From Shewanella psychrophila (GTDB lineage Bacteria; Pseudomonadota; Gammaproteobacteria; Enterobacterales; Shewanellaceae), in contig NZ_CP014782.1 in assembly GCF_002005305.1 (NCBI RefSeq), forward strand, positions 5,270,001-5,334,000: a stretch of DNA of 64,000 nucleotides. The letters run 5' to 3'. Shown here piece by piece: positions 15,340 to 24,586 of this stretch. The notes beneath the pieces were generated by a model, which saw nothing but the letters and a program-made list of their open reading frames with translations, did no database searches and had not been told where the DNA came from. A program made the position numbers and the translations under genes. Within the stretch, counting starts at the first letter, position 1. The number at the start of each line of letters is the position of its first letter.

Positions 15340-17453
15340 ACTTTGCCTTGGTACATCACTAATACCCGCTGCGCTTGCTTGATGGTTTCAGGTCTGTGAG
15401 CAATAATAATTCGGGTCATTTCAAGATGCTTTATCTGTTCACTAATCTTGGCTTCGTTGTCGATATCAAGATGGCTGGTCGCTTCATCCATAAACAGTAA
15501 ACTGGGTTGCTGGTATAAAGCTCTTGCCAGTAATAGTCGTTGAACCTGTCCACCAGAAAACTGACTGCCCATATCACCGACCAGCGTATTATACCCCATG
15601 GTCATCTTATGAATATCGGTGTCTATCTCAGCCATTTGCGCACATTGCTGCATGCGTAAATAATTGGGCTCAGGCTCAAAGAAGGTCAGGTTGTCGGCGA
15701 TTGAACCGGATAATAAAGTGTCATCTTGCATGACGGCTGCAATTTGCTGCCGATATTGAGTCAGGCCAATTTGGGTAATGTCTTGGCCATCCAATAAAAT
15801 ACGACCTTGAGTTGGCGTTAATAGACCAAGCATCAGCTTTACCAGGGTAGTCTTGCCACAGCCTGACTCGCCCACTATTGCTACTGACTCATGTGCATTA
15901 ATAGTCAGTGATACGTCGTCAATGACATCTGGTTCATTATCGCCATAACAAAAACTGACATGCTCAAGGGTAAGTTGCCCAGTCACTTTATTCAGCGGAA
16001 TAATACTTTCACGACTCGCCTCTTGTTCATGAAGAGCAATATCCGAAATACGGTCAAGGTGTAGGCGCAGCATACGAAATAAAATAAGCTGCTCTATTAA
16101 GCTCGCGAAACGTTCAGTTAATTGGTTTTTATAAGCAATAAACGCCAGTACCATACCGATGGTTAAGCCACCAGTCATGACTATCGTTGCCGCAAGGTAA
16201 ATAACAATAATGTTCTCAAGACCAAATAGGAGTTTGTTAACCGCTTCAAAACTAATTTTTAGTTTACCTAGGCGAATGTCTGCATTAATCACTTCGCTAT
16301 AGCGGTTTTGCCAAATACTTTGCCTTTGTGGCTCACACGTAAATAACTTGATGGTTTGAATGCCGCGAATGTTTTCAAGAAAATTAGTTTGCTCTTTTGC
16401 GCTGGCTTGAATGGACTCTTCCGTTGCTCGGTGCAAAGGACGGTAAAGCGCTAAACGCAACAGTGCATAAATTAGAATTGCCGCGACGACAACCAATGTC
16501 AGTTTAACGCTATACATTAGCATCATCACCAATACCGCAATCGACATAACACCATCAACGACTGTTTCAACGAGCCCAGTTGTGAGTCGTTCGCGTACTT
16601 GCGCAAGAGAGCCAAAACGAGAAACTAAATCACCAATATGGCGCTTCTCGAAGTAACTCATGGGCAATCTAAGCAAGTGACGCAGCAAATTAACACCCAT
16701 CTGCATATTAAGTAGACTCGATACCCTGAGTACCAACCAACTACGCACACCTGTTGTTATCACATTAATAATGGCAAGCAGACCAAAACCTAATGCGAGC
16801 ACAATTAACAAAGGTTTATCCTGGCTAATCAGCACTTCATCTACCACCCACTGCATGTAGTAAGGTGTTACCAGCGCAAAAACTTGAAGCAATATAGATA
16901 GAACGAACAAAGTGGTTAAGGCTTTACCTAACCCTGTCATCTTGCTCCAGAGCTGGGACAAACGCATTTGTTGACGCTCATCCTGCTGCTCAAACCCCTT
17001 TGTAGGGGTCAATTCTAATGCGATACCAGTAAAGTGCTCTGCAAACTCTTTAAGGGGAAGGTGCCTCTTACCCAGCCCTGGGTCATTAATACTCACACCC
17101 GATTTTGTTACACCAGTGAGTACCACAAAGTGATTCATGTCCCAATGCAAGACACAGGGCAAAGCTAACTTACCAACCTCTTCTATCGGGCATCTAAGCG
17201 CTCGACTCGCGAGCCCCATGCTGTCACTTAATCCAATAAGTTGCTGTAAGTTCATCCCCTTAAGGTCAGCACTATAGCGTTTCCTTAATGCTGCCATATC
17301 AAGCTTATGGCCATGAAAACTAGCAATCATTGCGACACAAGCAAGGCCACACTCCGCCATCTCTGCCTGCAAGGTGAGCGGCACGCGTTTCTTACCTGAA
17401 AATACTAACAACTCAACGGGATTGCCAGGTTGGTTTAATGACATATCACCCAT
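15297..17453 (-). CDS. Bacteriocin-processing ABC exporter with C39 peptidase domain
   Basis: A 718-residue peptidase-containing ABC transporter that cuts double-glycine leaders and exports the peptide. Residues 25-145 form the C39 peptidase: catalytic Cys35 in AECGLAC, His108 in DMNHFVVL and Asp124 in INDPGLG. A membrane domain of about six helices follows (residues 180-450). The nucleotide-binding domain has Walker A GESGCGKTT, signature FSGGQVQRLLLARAL, Walker B LLFMDEAT and the H-loop IIAHRP. All key residues are present. Its ATG shares one base with the stop of the HlyD gene, so the two are coupled. Confidence 0.93.
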   Translation of the reverse strand: MGDMSLNQPGNPVELLVFSGKKRVPLTLQAEMAECGLACVAMIASFHGHKLDMAALRKRYSADLKGMNLQQLIGLSDSMGLASRALRCPIEEVGKLALPCVLHWDMNHFVVLTGVTKSGVSINDPGLGKRHLPLKEFAEHFTGIALELTPTKGFEQQDERQQMRLSQLWSKMTGLGKALTTLFVLSILLQVFALVTPYYMQWVVDEVLISQDKPLLIVLALGFGLLAIINVITTGVRSWLVLRVSSLLNMQMGVNLLRHLLRLPMSYFEKRHIGDLVSRFGSLAQVRERLTTGLVETVVDGVMSIAVLVMMLMYSVKLTLVVVAAILIYALLRLALYRPLHRATEESIQASAKEQTNFLENIRGIQTIKLFTCEPQRQSIWQNRYSEVINADIRLGKLKISFEAVNKLLFGLENIIVIYLAATIVMTGGLTIGMVLAFIAYKNQLTERFASLIEQLILFRMLRLHLDRISDIALHEQEASRESIIPLNKVTGQLTLEHVSFCYGDNEPDVIDDVSLTINAHESVAIVGESGCGKTTLVKLMLGLLTPTQGRILLDGQDITQIGLTQYRQQIAAVMQDDTLLSGSIADNLTFFEPEPNYLRMQQCAQMAEIDTDIHKMTMGYNTLVGDMGSQFSGGQVQRLLLARALYQQPSLLFMDEATSHLDIDNEAKISEQIKHLEMTRIIIAHRPETIKQAQRVLVMYQGKVYTPEEMQQLTGTE

Positions 17454-18700
17454 TAACCTACTCTCCCTTGTAAGCTGTAAATTGGGTCCAGTAACCAGTC
17501 AAGCAGACTACGTCTATCGAGTACAATGTCAGCTTCAAGTAACATGCCACTCTTCAATGGAAACTTGTCACCATAAGCCAGCATATCTTGTTTTGATAAT
17601 TGTGTTCTAATACGGTAAACGGGTTCTGACAAAGTAACAGGCACCCTGGCTTCGCCATCGAGTAGTAGCGCTTTATCAATCCGAGAGACGTGGCTTTCTA
17701 GGAAGCCAAACCGTTGGTATGGAAATGCATCAAACCGCAATCTGGCCTCATCCCCCGATTTAACAAAACCCGCGCTGCGAGTTGGGAGTAGCAGCTCCGC
17801 GACCAGTTGTGCGCCTTTCGGAATTAAACTCATTAGTGGGCGACTGTTGACGACAAACTCACCCTCTACGATTTGTATCGATGCAACGGTCCCCGCTTCT
17901 GTTGCTCGAATAACGTAGCGGTAATTATTTTCAGTTTCATCAATTTGACGCTTAAGCTCTGAACGCCGCCTTGCTAGGTCGCCGTCTTTAAGTGTGTATT
18001 GGCTGGGTAAGACATCCAGCTCTGCTGACGCTGAATTAAGTTGGCTTTGAATTTGTACTTGGTTGGATGTTAAGTTTTCAATTTCTTGTCTGACAGCAAT
18101 GAACTTCTCTTGCTGAGATTGGTAATCTAACGTAGATAAGAAGCCGTCTTTAAACAGCTTTTTATGCTGAACCTGTTGCGCCATTTGCAGCGCTAACTTT
18201 TCTGTTAGCAGTGCTTCGAGCTTAGTCAGTACCGCAAGAGATGCGCGACTATCCGCCATTGATGTTTTTAACCGCGCGGTCTCTTTCACTTCCATGGTGC
18301 TATTAACACTCTGCTCAGTTTGAAGCAGCGTAAATTGCAGCCTCAACTCATCAATCAGTGACTCACTTAATTCTTCACCTGAGAGCATACTGCGTCTTAA
18401 TACTATCGTCGCTAAAGGCGAGCCCTTTTTAACGATGTCACCTTCAGATACATGCAATACTTCGACGTTACCACTGCGGTTGGCGTAGGTTTTAATTAAG
18501 CCTTTGTCCGGCACTAAATAACCACGAACCGTTTCTTTGCGGGCATAGTGAGAAAAAGAGAGGAATAGAACGAGTGCGATGATAATACAAAGCAAAATGA
18601 TCGCGGCTAAATAAATTGAAATAGGTTGTGCTAATGACACATCACCATGTAGTTTTTGTTTTTGCGCCTCAACGGCCTGTTGACGAAATAATGCTGACAT
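17453..18700 (-). CDS. HlyD/CvaA-type membrane fusion protein of the bacteriocin exporter
   Basis: A 415-residue periplasmic adaptor. A short cytoplasmic N-terminus is followed by one membrane helix (ISIYLAAIILLCIIIALVLFL), a lipoyl/barrel-like region (VRGYLVPDKGLIKTYA), a long coiled-coil hairpin (about residues 110-260) and the second half of the lipoyl and barrel domains (ATEAGTVASIQIVEGEFV). It would link the ABC exporter to an outer-membrane TolC, which is not in the window. It is the first gene of the exporter operon. Confidence 0.9.
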   Translation of the reverse strand: MSALFRQQAVEAQKQKLHGDVSLAQPISIYLAAIILLCIIIALVLFLSFSHYARKETVRGYLVPDKGLIKTYANRSGNVEVLHVSEGDIVKKGSPLATIVLRRSMLSGEELSESLIDELRLQFTLLQTEQSVNSTMEVKETARLKTSMADSRASLAVLTKLEALLTEKLALQMAQQVQHKKLFKDGFLSTLDYQSQQEKFIAVRQEIENLTSNQVQIQSQLNSASAELDVLPSQYTLKDGDLARRRSELKRQIDETENNYRYVIRATEAGTVASIQIVEGEFVVNSRPLMSLIPKGAQLVAELLLPTRSAGFVKSGDEARLRFDAFPYQRFGFLESHVSRIDKALLLDGEARVPVTLSEPVYRIRTQLSKQDMLAYGDKFPLKSGMLLEADIVLDRRSLLDWLLDPIYSLQGRVG

Positions 18701-19051
18701 ACCACTTCCATATTCTCAAATACATGCCAAATTCTTTTGGCATTGAGCTACTAACATGAATTACAACTTGTTACACATGTCACAATTCAGCTTCAATGAG
18801 ACACCAATTTAAAACAACTTGCAATATAAATAATAAGAGTGAAAATAACTTTTACTAAATAATGACCTCGAGCTTGCACCTGATAGATTGTTGGATAATT
18901 GTTATGGTGAATATCCACATATAGGAGAGTCGCCATATTTCACAGTGAACGCTGGCAACATAAAAGCAACACGACATGTATTTAGGGAGGTATAAAAGCA
19001 AAATAAAATTATTAAATATTTATTGATTATTTTTATTGAAGAGCAATATTC
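18701..19051. other. Intergenic region upstream of the bacteriocin exporter operon
   Basis: AT-rich 350-base stretch between the HlyD start and the IS3 element. It should hold the promoter of the exporter operon. I see no convincing operator or small gene. Confidence 0.4.
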
Positions 19052-19054
19052 TGG

Positions 19055-19924
19055 TCAAGCACAACTGGACACCTGACTTTGTAACTTTTCATAGTTGCTC
19101 GGTGTTAAATCACCTAGCGTAGTATGTAACCGCTCATGGTTGTAATACCTAATATATTCCTCAACATCTTGCTTCATTGACTCTCGTGTTAAATGAACTA
19201 CATTCAACAGCCATTCGTGCTTTAAACTACCAAAAAATCGTTCAACGACAGCATTATCTAGGCAAGCGCCAACACTGCTCATAGAAGGTGTCATTCCGCT
19301 CTTTGTTAGCAAGCTTTGGAATTGCTTACTCGTATACTGCGAGCCTCTGTCACTGTGAAATAAAACACCGCAGCCTGGTTGACGAAGTGTTATAGCCACC
19401 TGTAATGCACGTTCAACCAAGCTGACGGTCATTCGTTTCGAGATACTCCAGCCAATGATTCGTCTAGAGTGTAAATCCATAACAATAGCTAAATACATCC
19501 AGCCTTCGTTAGTTCTCAGATAGGTGACATCACCTGCCCAAGCTTGGTTAGGTTCAGCAGGGTTAAAGTTCTGGCTCAGCACGTTATCTGCAACACTATC
19601 ACTGTGTTTTCGCTTAGTCGTTACTGTATAGGCTTGGCGCTGAGTCACCACTAAGCCAAGCTTTCGCATGATAGAGCGAGTGCGATAACGGCCGATGATA
19701 TAGCCTTCTTCACATAGTTTTTTGGATAACTGACGTGAGCCTAAGCTGTTACGACTGCGCTTGAAAAGGCGCTTTGCCGTACGATACAGTTTTAGCTCAT
19801 TTTCGCTAATAATCTTAGCGGGCCTAGATAGCCAATCATAGAAGGCACTACGGCTAACGTTCAGCACCTTACAAACTGTTTTTATTTCGAATTGAGAGCG
19901 GTTGTCTCGAATATACCGAAACTT
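19055..19924 (-). CDS. IS3-family transposase OrfB
   Basis: The catalytic subunit frame with HTH_21 and rve integrase domains: DWLSRPAKI, NQAWAGDVTYLRTNEGWMYLAIVMDLHSRRIIGW (first Asp), VLFHSDRGSQYTS (second Asp) and CLDNAVVERFFGSLKHEW (Glu). Sequence like that of the family (VKFRYIRDNRSQFEIKTVCKVLNVSRSAFYDWL) continues upstream of the first ATG at 19867 to overlap orfA, showing that OrfB is normally made by -1 frameshifting from orfA. Confidence 0.9.
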   Translation of the reverse strand, partial: KFRYIRDNRSQFEIKTVCKVLNVSRSAFYDWLSRPAKIISENELKLYRTAKRLFKRSRNSLGSRQLSKKLCEEGYIIGRYRTRSIMRKLGLVVTQRQAYTVTTKRKHSDSVADNVLSQNFNPAEPNQAWAGDVTYLRTNEGWMYLAIVMDLHSRRIIGWSISKRMTVSLVERALQVAITLRQPGCGVLFHSDRGSQYTSKQFQSLLTKSGMTPSMSSVGACLDNAVVERFFGSLKHEWLLNVVHLTRESMKQDVEEYIRYYNHERLHTTLGDLTPSNYEKLQSQVSSCA

Positions 19925-20211
19925 TACTTCATTTCTTTCGCGAAGAAGGCACTGGCCTTTTTTAATATTTCTTTCTCTACGCGAAGCTGCTTAACCTCTT
20001 TTCTTAGGGCTAAAAGCTCGGCTCTCTCATCTGAAGTTACGTTAGAACTCTCTAGCTCTTCAGCCTTCTGTTTCCAGGTATAGAGCAGGTTGGATGAGAC
20101 ACCAAGCGCGTCTGCGGCTTGTGGAACGCTATAGCCTTGTTCGGTTATTAAGCATAAAGCTTCTTCTTTAAACTCTTTGGTATAAGTTCGGTACTGTCTT
20201 TTCGTATTCAT
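19924..20211 (-). CDS. IS3-family transposase OrfA
   Basis: A 95-residue helix-turn-helix protein (YTKEFKEEALCLITEQGYSVPQAADALGVSSNLLYTWKQK) with a C-terminal leucine zipper (LLALRKEVKQLRVEKEILKKA). The ATG at 20211 has GAGGTGAGC just upstream, which fixes the start; a longer frame runs into the IS end. OrfA binds the IS ends and is joined to OrfB by frameshifting near its last codons. Confidence 0.9.
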   Translation of the reverse strand: MNTKRQYRTYTKEFKEEALCLITEQGYSVPQAADALGVSSNLLYTWKQKAEELESSNVTSDERAELLALRKEVKQLRVEKEILKKASAFFAKEMK

Positions 20212-20271
20212 GCTCACCTCGATTGATAGTTCTATTATCCACAATCATTGTGTCCAGATCGATTAGACCAG

Positions 20272-20697
20272 AATAGTGATGGTTTTGCTCCATTTGAAGT
20301 AACAAGTGGCTGGCCCGAAGAAAAACCTGATGTAGACATAATCATTGTAGACATGACCCCAAGCACAACAGATGTCCCACAAGGAACAGTAGTACTACCT
20401 TATCAGCCGACTAGATTATCATATGGTGTGGTACCTAAGCATTTACCTAAGCTAGAAAAAGAAAACTTAAAAATTGTCCAAGTAGTAAGCATGGTAGATA
20501 GACGAAAAGAAGAACATAGAACTTTTACTTTAGACAAAGTAAAAAATGAAAATGCCAAGGTAATCGCTCAACGTTCGATTTATGAGAGAGTAGCAGGTTT
20601 AGGACGAACAGTGTTTGATCCTGCATTAAAAGGTATGTATGGCATAAGAGAAGCAAAAAAAGAAATGACAGAATTATTTTTAGAGGCATCCAAATGA
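20272..20697 (+). pseudogene. ParA-family ATPase, C-terminal part, truncated by IS3
   Basis: The frame enters from the IS3 end and continues for 141 codons. It keeps a Walker B-like VDIIIVDMTPS and the C-terminal portion (PYQPTRLSYGVVPKHLPKL, KVIAQRSIYERVAGLGRTVF) seen in plasmid ParA relatives, but the Walker A half is gone. The stop overlaps the following gene by one codon (ATGA). The locus was a ParA plus small DNA-binding protein operon ending in a repeat array, so its ATPase is now inactive unless supplied in trans. Confidence 0.75.
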
Positions 20698-21038
20698 GTA
20701 AAGCGCCTAATTGGTTAGATAAAGCCGAAACTAATACCTCTGGCAATACAGTAGGAGATGATTCTACTTTAATTTTAAGTAAAAAATTAAAACCTGGTCG
20801 TAAACCTTCTTTAATAAAACGTAAGGTTGTAGGTATAAGTATTAGTGACAAGCAAAAAGAAATACTAGATGATCTAGAATTTCAATTGAAAGTAAATGGA
20901 ATAAACTTAACTAGAGGAAAAAGTGAAAGTGCAGAACTGGCAATTAATTTATTATGTATGATTTTAAAAAATCATCCTGAAGGAACAGACAGGTGGGTAA
21001 CTAAATACCTCAGAGATATGCAAAAAGAAGGTATATGA
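20694..21038 (+). CDS. Small plasmid partition DNA-binding protein, probable ribbon-helix-helix
   Basis: A 114-residue protein with a flexible, charged N-terminus (SKAPNWLDKAETNTSG, LKPGRKPSLIKRK) and a C-terminal pattern KVVGISISDKQKEILDDLEF..GINLTRGKSESAELAINLL, which looks like a strand followed by two helices with a ribbon-helix-helix turn. It overlaps the parA remnant by ATGA. Its own TGA stop lies in the first of 15 tandem 9-bp repeats, the likely binding site, as in RHH partition systems where the centromere is an array of short unspaced repeats. Confidence 0.6.
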   Translation: MSKAPNWLDKAETNTSGNTVGDDSTLILSKKLKPGRKPSLIKRKVVGISISDKQKEILDDLEFQLKVNGINLTRGKSESAELAINLLCMILKNHPEGTDRWVTKYLRDMQKEGI

Positions 21039-21171
21039 TTTAAGTGATTTAAGTGATTTAAGTGATTTAAGTGATTTAAGTGATTTAAGTGATTTAAGTG
21101 ATTTAAGTGATTTAAGTGATTTAAGTGATTTAAGTGATTTAAGTGATTTAAGTGATTTAAGTGATTTAAGT
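21037..21171. repeat. 15 perfect tandem copies of a 9-bp unit (GATTTAAGT)
   Basis: 135 bases made of 15 identical, unspaced copies of GATTTAAGT, starting inside the stop codon of the small DNA-binding gene. Their uniformity suggests selection or recent slippage expansion. Position after a ParA/RHH-like operon points to a centromere (parS) array. From 21172 to 21454 I find no gene. Confidence 0.9.
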
Positions 21172-21454
21172 CTATAATACTTCCATCTGTATGAATTTAT
21201 AGAAAAAATAGCTAATAATTATAACTTCAATACGTTCATTCTAGATGGGGGACCTCGCGATAAACGACACAGCGGGAGTAAAAAATCACTTACTAAAAAA
21301 CAATAACATCAGTTAACTAATGTTAGATGCTGAAATGTTATTATTTCCTAATGACCTTTTAGTATCTCCAAATCTCCTCGCTGAATCCCTTCGGCCATGG
21401 CTTCTAACAATGAGGCCATACGATAAAAGCCAGGGAACTGGGCATAAAGGTAAT

Positions 21455-22555
21455 CCCCGTCCGCCACATGAAATGCAACACTCATGGAACTCTTTGATTT
21501 ATAATCACTAGAGCATATTTATTCATGCATTTCACATAATAAGATAGGGTTATGGGCGCGAAACATTTAACGACTGAAGATCGCTTTTATATCGAAAAGC
21601 GGCGGACTGACAATACATCGATACGTAGCATCGCTAAAGAACTGGATCGCAGCCCTAGCACCATCTCAAGAGAGGTTAGACGTAACACTCCAAGTGACTT
21701 TCAGGGCTTATATTCACATCGTGCAGCGACTAACTAATCAAAGGCTCGGCGTACTAAAGCCAGTAAAGGCAAAGCTTTCAAAGGTGTTGATACGTTTATA
21801 GATTCATATATCCGAGAACGCTTAAGCACACATACCTCTCCTGATGTCATAAGTGGAGAGTTACGGGTGAAGCATCAGAGGTTTATCAGTGAGAATACAA
21901 TCTATCGCTACATAAGCCACCTAGAGATCAACGGAGAGCCGCTTAGAGCGCAACTTCCGCATCGAGGTAAGGCTTATAAACGTTCAGGAACGGTTCGCTC
22001 AACGATTAAGAATCGTGTCGATATCAGCGAACGGCCTAAGATTGCTGATGAAAAAACAGAAATAGGCCACGTAGAGATAGACACGGTGGTAGGTAAAGAC
22101 CATAAGTCTAACTTACTGACGATAGTGGATAAAGCCTCAAAGGTAGTGACGATAAGAAAGATAAAGAATAAGAGTGCAGATGCCGTTATCAAAGGCTTTG
22201 AAGACGTTTACGGCTCAACATTTTATGATTTTAAAACCATCACAGCAGATAACGGGACCGAGTTTGCAGGGCATGAAACGATAGCCGAGATGATGGATGC
22301 AGACTTTTACTTCGCTAAGCCATACAGCTCCTGGGAGCGAGGGCTAAACGAGCATACCAATGGGTTGATTAGGCGATTTTTACCGAAAGGAACGGATTTT
22401 AATTTGGTAACAGAAGAAGAAATAGCGAAAATAGAGCATATATTGAACACGAGAGGGAGGGCTTCCCTCGGATATTATTCACCTTATGACATATTTATGC
22501 AGCATTTGAATGCGGCGTAGGGTATAAAGTGTTGCGTCTCATGTGGCGGAGGGGC
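21455..22555 (+). mobile_element. IS30-family element
   Basis: About 1.1 kb with ends that match over TCCGCCACATGARAYGCAACACT-type bases (given here as consensus across 21459-21481 and the complement of 22533-22553). It contains one transposase gene with an internal stop. The exact outermost bases are uncertain by one or two. Confidence 0.75.
21552..22520 (+). pseudogene. IS30-family transposase with an in-frame nonsense codon
   Basis: The frame encodes an N-terminal helix-turn-helix (HLTTEDRFYIEKRR, SIRSIAKELDRSPSTISREVRRN) and an integrase core (HVEIDTVVGKD, ITADNGTEFAGHE, YSSWERGLNEHTNGLIRRFLPKG) with the full DDE set. A TAA at 21735-21737 (after HRAATN) interrupts the frame, which then continues in the same frame as QSKARRTKASKGK-like sequence; a single C-to-T change in a CAA codon explains it. 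Without readthrough the element is inactive. Confidence 0.88.
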
Positions 22556-22747
22556 TTACTATCAGGATATTTATTGACGTATTCATCAATATTCTTGGCT
22601 ATTTGCTTGTATTCACTACTAATTTCCAATATCGCTTTCCTTCTCCAGTAACAGATCTTTTTAAAATAAATGAATAAACTAACAGCGAAGTAGTAAAATT
22701 AATCATTTTCACGAGGATATCAGCATACTCAACTCGTGTTTACCTTT

Positions 22748-22782
22748 TTAGCTATAGAATGGTTACACCATTCTATAGCTAA
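22748..22782. repeat. Perfect 16-bp palindrome with 3-base centre
   Basis: TTAGCTATAGAATGGT, then TAC, then its exact complement. No U-run follows on either strand, so it is not an obvious terminator. It lies in a gene-free stretch between IS30 and the origin. Confidence 0.5.
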
Positions 22783-23086
22783 CGTTCTTGATTGCTACTT
22801 AAGCCTTTCAACAAAACTAGCTAAACATAGATAGAACAAAGGATAAATAGTTATTTTAAATTACTATGTTCTATTTTTTGCATCTATTCTCACTTCCAGC
22901 GTTTAACTTTCAAAATCCTGTCTATTTTTCTGAACACTTTCAGATTTCGATTTGGCTTTTCTCCTCTGCCAGACATTCGCGTTAGCGAAAAGCCCCGCAG
23001 GGTTATTAACCTGCAATTTTATAAGGAGTTCGAAGGCCGGAGGCAAAACGAACCCTCCGGGTTGTGCTTGTATATTTTGAGAAAGT

Positions 23087-23119
23087 GCCTGGTTTACCAG
23101 GCTTTCATTAATGTCTTTT
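23087..23119 (+). terminator. Terminator-like hairpin near the origin
   Basis: GCCTGG TTTA CCAGGC followed by a T-rich run (TTTCATTAATGTCTTTTT). Upstream, 22985-23070 holds three further short hairpins (TTCGC/GCGAA, GCAGGTT-type, CCGGAGG/CCTCCGG). They lie between IS30 and the DnaA boxes. Confidence 0.5.
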
Positions 23120-23132
23120 TATCTTATCCCCG

Positions 23133-23292
23133 TTATTCACAGATTTTGGCTTATAGAATAATAAAGATCTTTTTAGAGAATATAGATCTTTAAGTTAGTT
23201 TTGCGGATAAATCTAACTCTATTATAGATAACATCACTACCTACTTTGCAGATAACGGTGGATAACCATAAATACCGGCTCTGTTATCTACA
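23133..23292. other. Putative plasmid replication origin with DnaA boxes
   Basis: TTATTCACA at 23133-23141 is a perfect DnaA box; TTATCCACC (complement of 23257-23265) and TTATCTACA at 23284-23292 differ at one base. The region is AT-rich with several GATAAC and GATCTTT repeats. It lies 120-280 bases downstream of the rep stop codon, which is where oriR lies in IncFII-type plasmids. Confidence 0.6.
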
Positions 23293-23414
23293 GGTTCGTA
23301 TTCATCAGAAAATATTGAGGGATAATACTAATAAAAAGAAGGGCTAAAAGAGCCTCACAACCTCTCAGACACGAGAAAGTCCAGACGAGCGCCTAGGATT
23401 AGATAAATGATTAA

Positions 23415-24320
23415 TTATTGAAGAGAGGAGGGTGGGTGAGCTACACCTAAGCCGAGTGAATGAAGTTCTTTCCACACACGCTCACTAAATTGGGCGCTAC
23501 TGAGCTCTTTCAGCTCGCTAGCGGGTAATGATTTGTTTAGTTCTTTGGCGATCTCATGTTTACGCTCATCAACAGTCATCCCAGCCAACCGATTACGCTT
23601 ACGCTGAGAGACAGAATTACTTTTACGTAACTCCCACGATTTTCTGAAAATTTGCTGTCTCATACGCTTACGCGCTTCTCTAACAGTTATGATCTCGTCT
23701 TCGCTACTAAGCCCTTGATTACGAAAGATCAGCTGCTGCTCACGTTGTGCATTAAGCCTCTCTAGATCGGCACCGGCAATACGATAGAAATCATCAGTTA
23801 ACACCAGGACTTTAGGAAACCATTGTCGATGGACCTTATCCCACACCATGCCGTGATTTGGATCAGCTTCATCACCATCAGACTGAACAAATGCCAAGCC
23901 AAATGGGATAATAACTTCATTGATCAAACGACTAATCCGGCTCACGGTCATCACTTCTTCAACCACAATCCAATCACATGTATCAGGATCTCGCATTTTA
24001 GTCTTTGACAGCTCTATGGCCATAGCGTCCAAGTTGAGATCAATAATCCCCTCTACCAGGCTATGACGAGATATACACATCTGAAAAAACGCATTGAGTA
24101 AATGCCTTCGGATTTGTTTGAAGTGGCGCTGACGACCTACAGTTTCTTTTAAATGGACAAAATGCGGATCGCAAGATACATCACGCTTACAGCAAAACTT
24201 AAAGGTTTTACCCAATTCACCTGGCAGGGGATTCCAATGGGCGGCACGTTCATACACGGGCTTAGGATTCAAGCAACGTGTGCTGTGATGCCCGCGTTGA
24301 CGTTTGCTAGAGGTTTGCAT
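23415..24320 (-). CDS. Plasmid replication initiation protein, IncFII RepA-like
   Basis: About 301 residues. The N-terminal part has two cysteine/histidine-rich stretches (FKFCCKRDVSCDPHFVH). The centre (FKQIRRHLLNAFFQMC, TVSRISRLINEVIIPFGLAFVQSD, VLVLTDDFYRIAGADLERLNAQREQQ) follows the order of winged-helix motifs seen in IncFII-type RepA proteins, and the C-terminal third is very basic (ARKRMRQQIFRKSWELRK, SQRKRNRLAG). I chose the ATG at 24320; a TTG at 24335 is possible. DnaA boxes lie downstream and a terminator hairpin 240 bases upstream, which fits antisense-RNA controlled replicons, though no antisense gene is proven. Confidence 0.65.
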   Translation of the reverse strand: MQTSSKRQRGHHSTRCLNPKPVYERAAHWNPLPGELGKTFKFCCKRDVSCDPHFVHLKETVGRQRHFKQIRRHLLNAFFQMCISRHSLVEGIIDLNLDAMAIELSKTKMRDPDTCDWIVVEEVMTVSRISRLINEVIIPFGLAFVQSDGDEADPNHGMVWDKVHRQWFPKVLVLTDDFYRIAGADLERLNAQREQQLIFRNQGLSSEDEIITVREARKRMRQQIFRKSWELRKSNSVSQRKRNRLAGMTVDERKHEIAKELNKSLPASELKELSSAQFSERVWKELHSLGLGVAHPPSSLQ

Positions 24321-24550
24321 CAGACACATTCTCAATAGCCATGTGAGATCGGATTAGGATCGCAATGTCATATTGAATGTATCTGGATTGGGATTTGTGC
24401 TGCATGACGCAGCCATAGCGCTGTAATTTTTTCATTTTTAGATTCCACATGTTTTAGGATCGTTTGGGTTACTAAGCCAAACATTAGAAGTTAATGTAAT
24501 TGAAAAATTCGTAAAAATCAAATACTTCAATCACATTGAATTTTAGACAC

Positions 24551-24586
24551 AAAAAAACCGACCCATGTGGTAAGTCGGTTCTTTTG
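24551..24586. terminator. Bidirectional terminator upstream of rep
   Basis: A stem AACCGAC/GTCGGTT (24556-24562 and 24574-24580) with seven A before it and TTCTTTTG after it, so U-runs follow on both strands. It separates rep from the repressor-controlled operon. A plus-strand transcript ending here would be antisense to the rep leader; that is a possibility, not shown. Confidence 0.65.

Larger units (their letters stand above)
19052..20270 (-). mobile_element. IS3-family element
   Basis: About 1.22 kb with imperfect ends (TGGTCAAGCACAACTGGACA and TGGTCTAATCGATCTGGACA) and two overlapping genes orfA and orfB. It truncates a parA gene at its right side. The flanking bases TATTC and GAATA are inverted rather than direct, so no target duplication is visible and the left flank may have been replaced. 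Confidence 0.88.

Noticed and set aside
19047..20275. Target duplication for the IS3 element
   Set aside because: TATTC and GAATA are inverted, not direct; they extend the inverted ends instead.
21037..21171. CRISPR-like array
   Set aside because: The 9-bp units are unspaced and identical, with no spacers and no cas genes.
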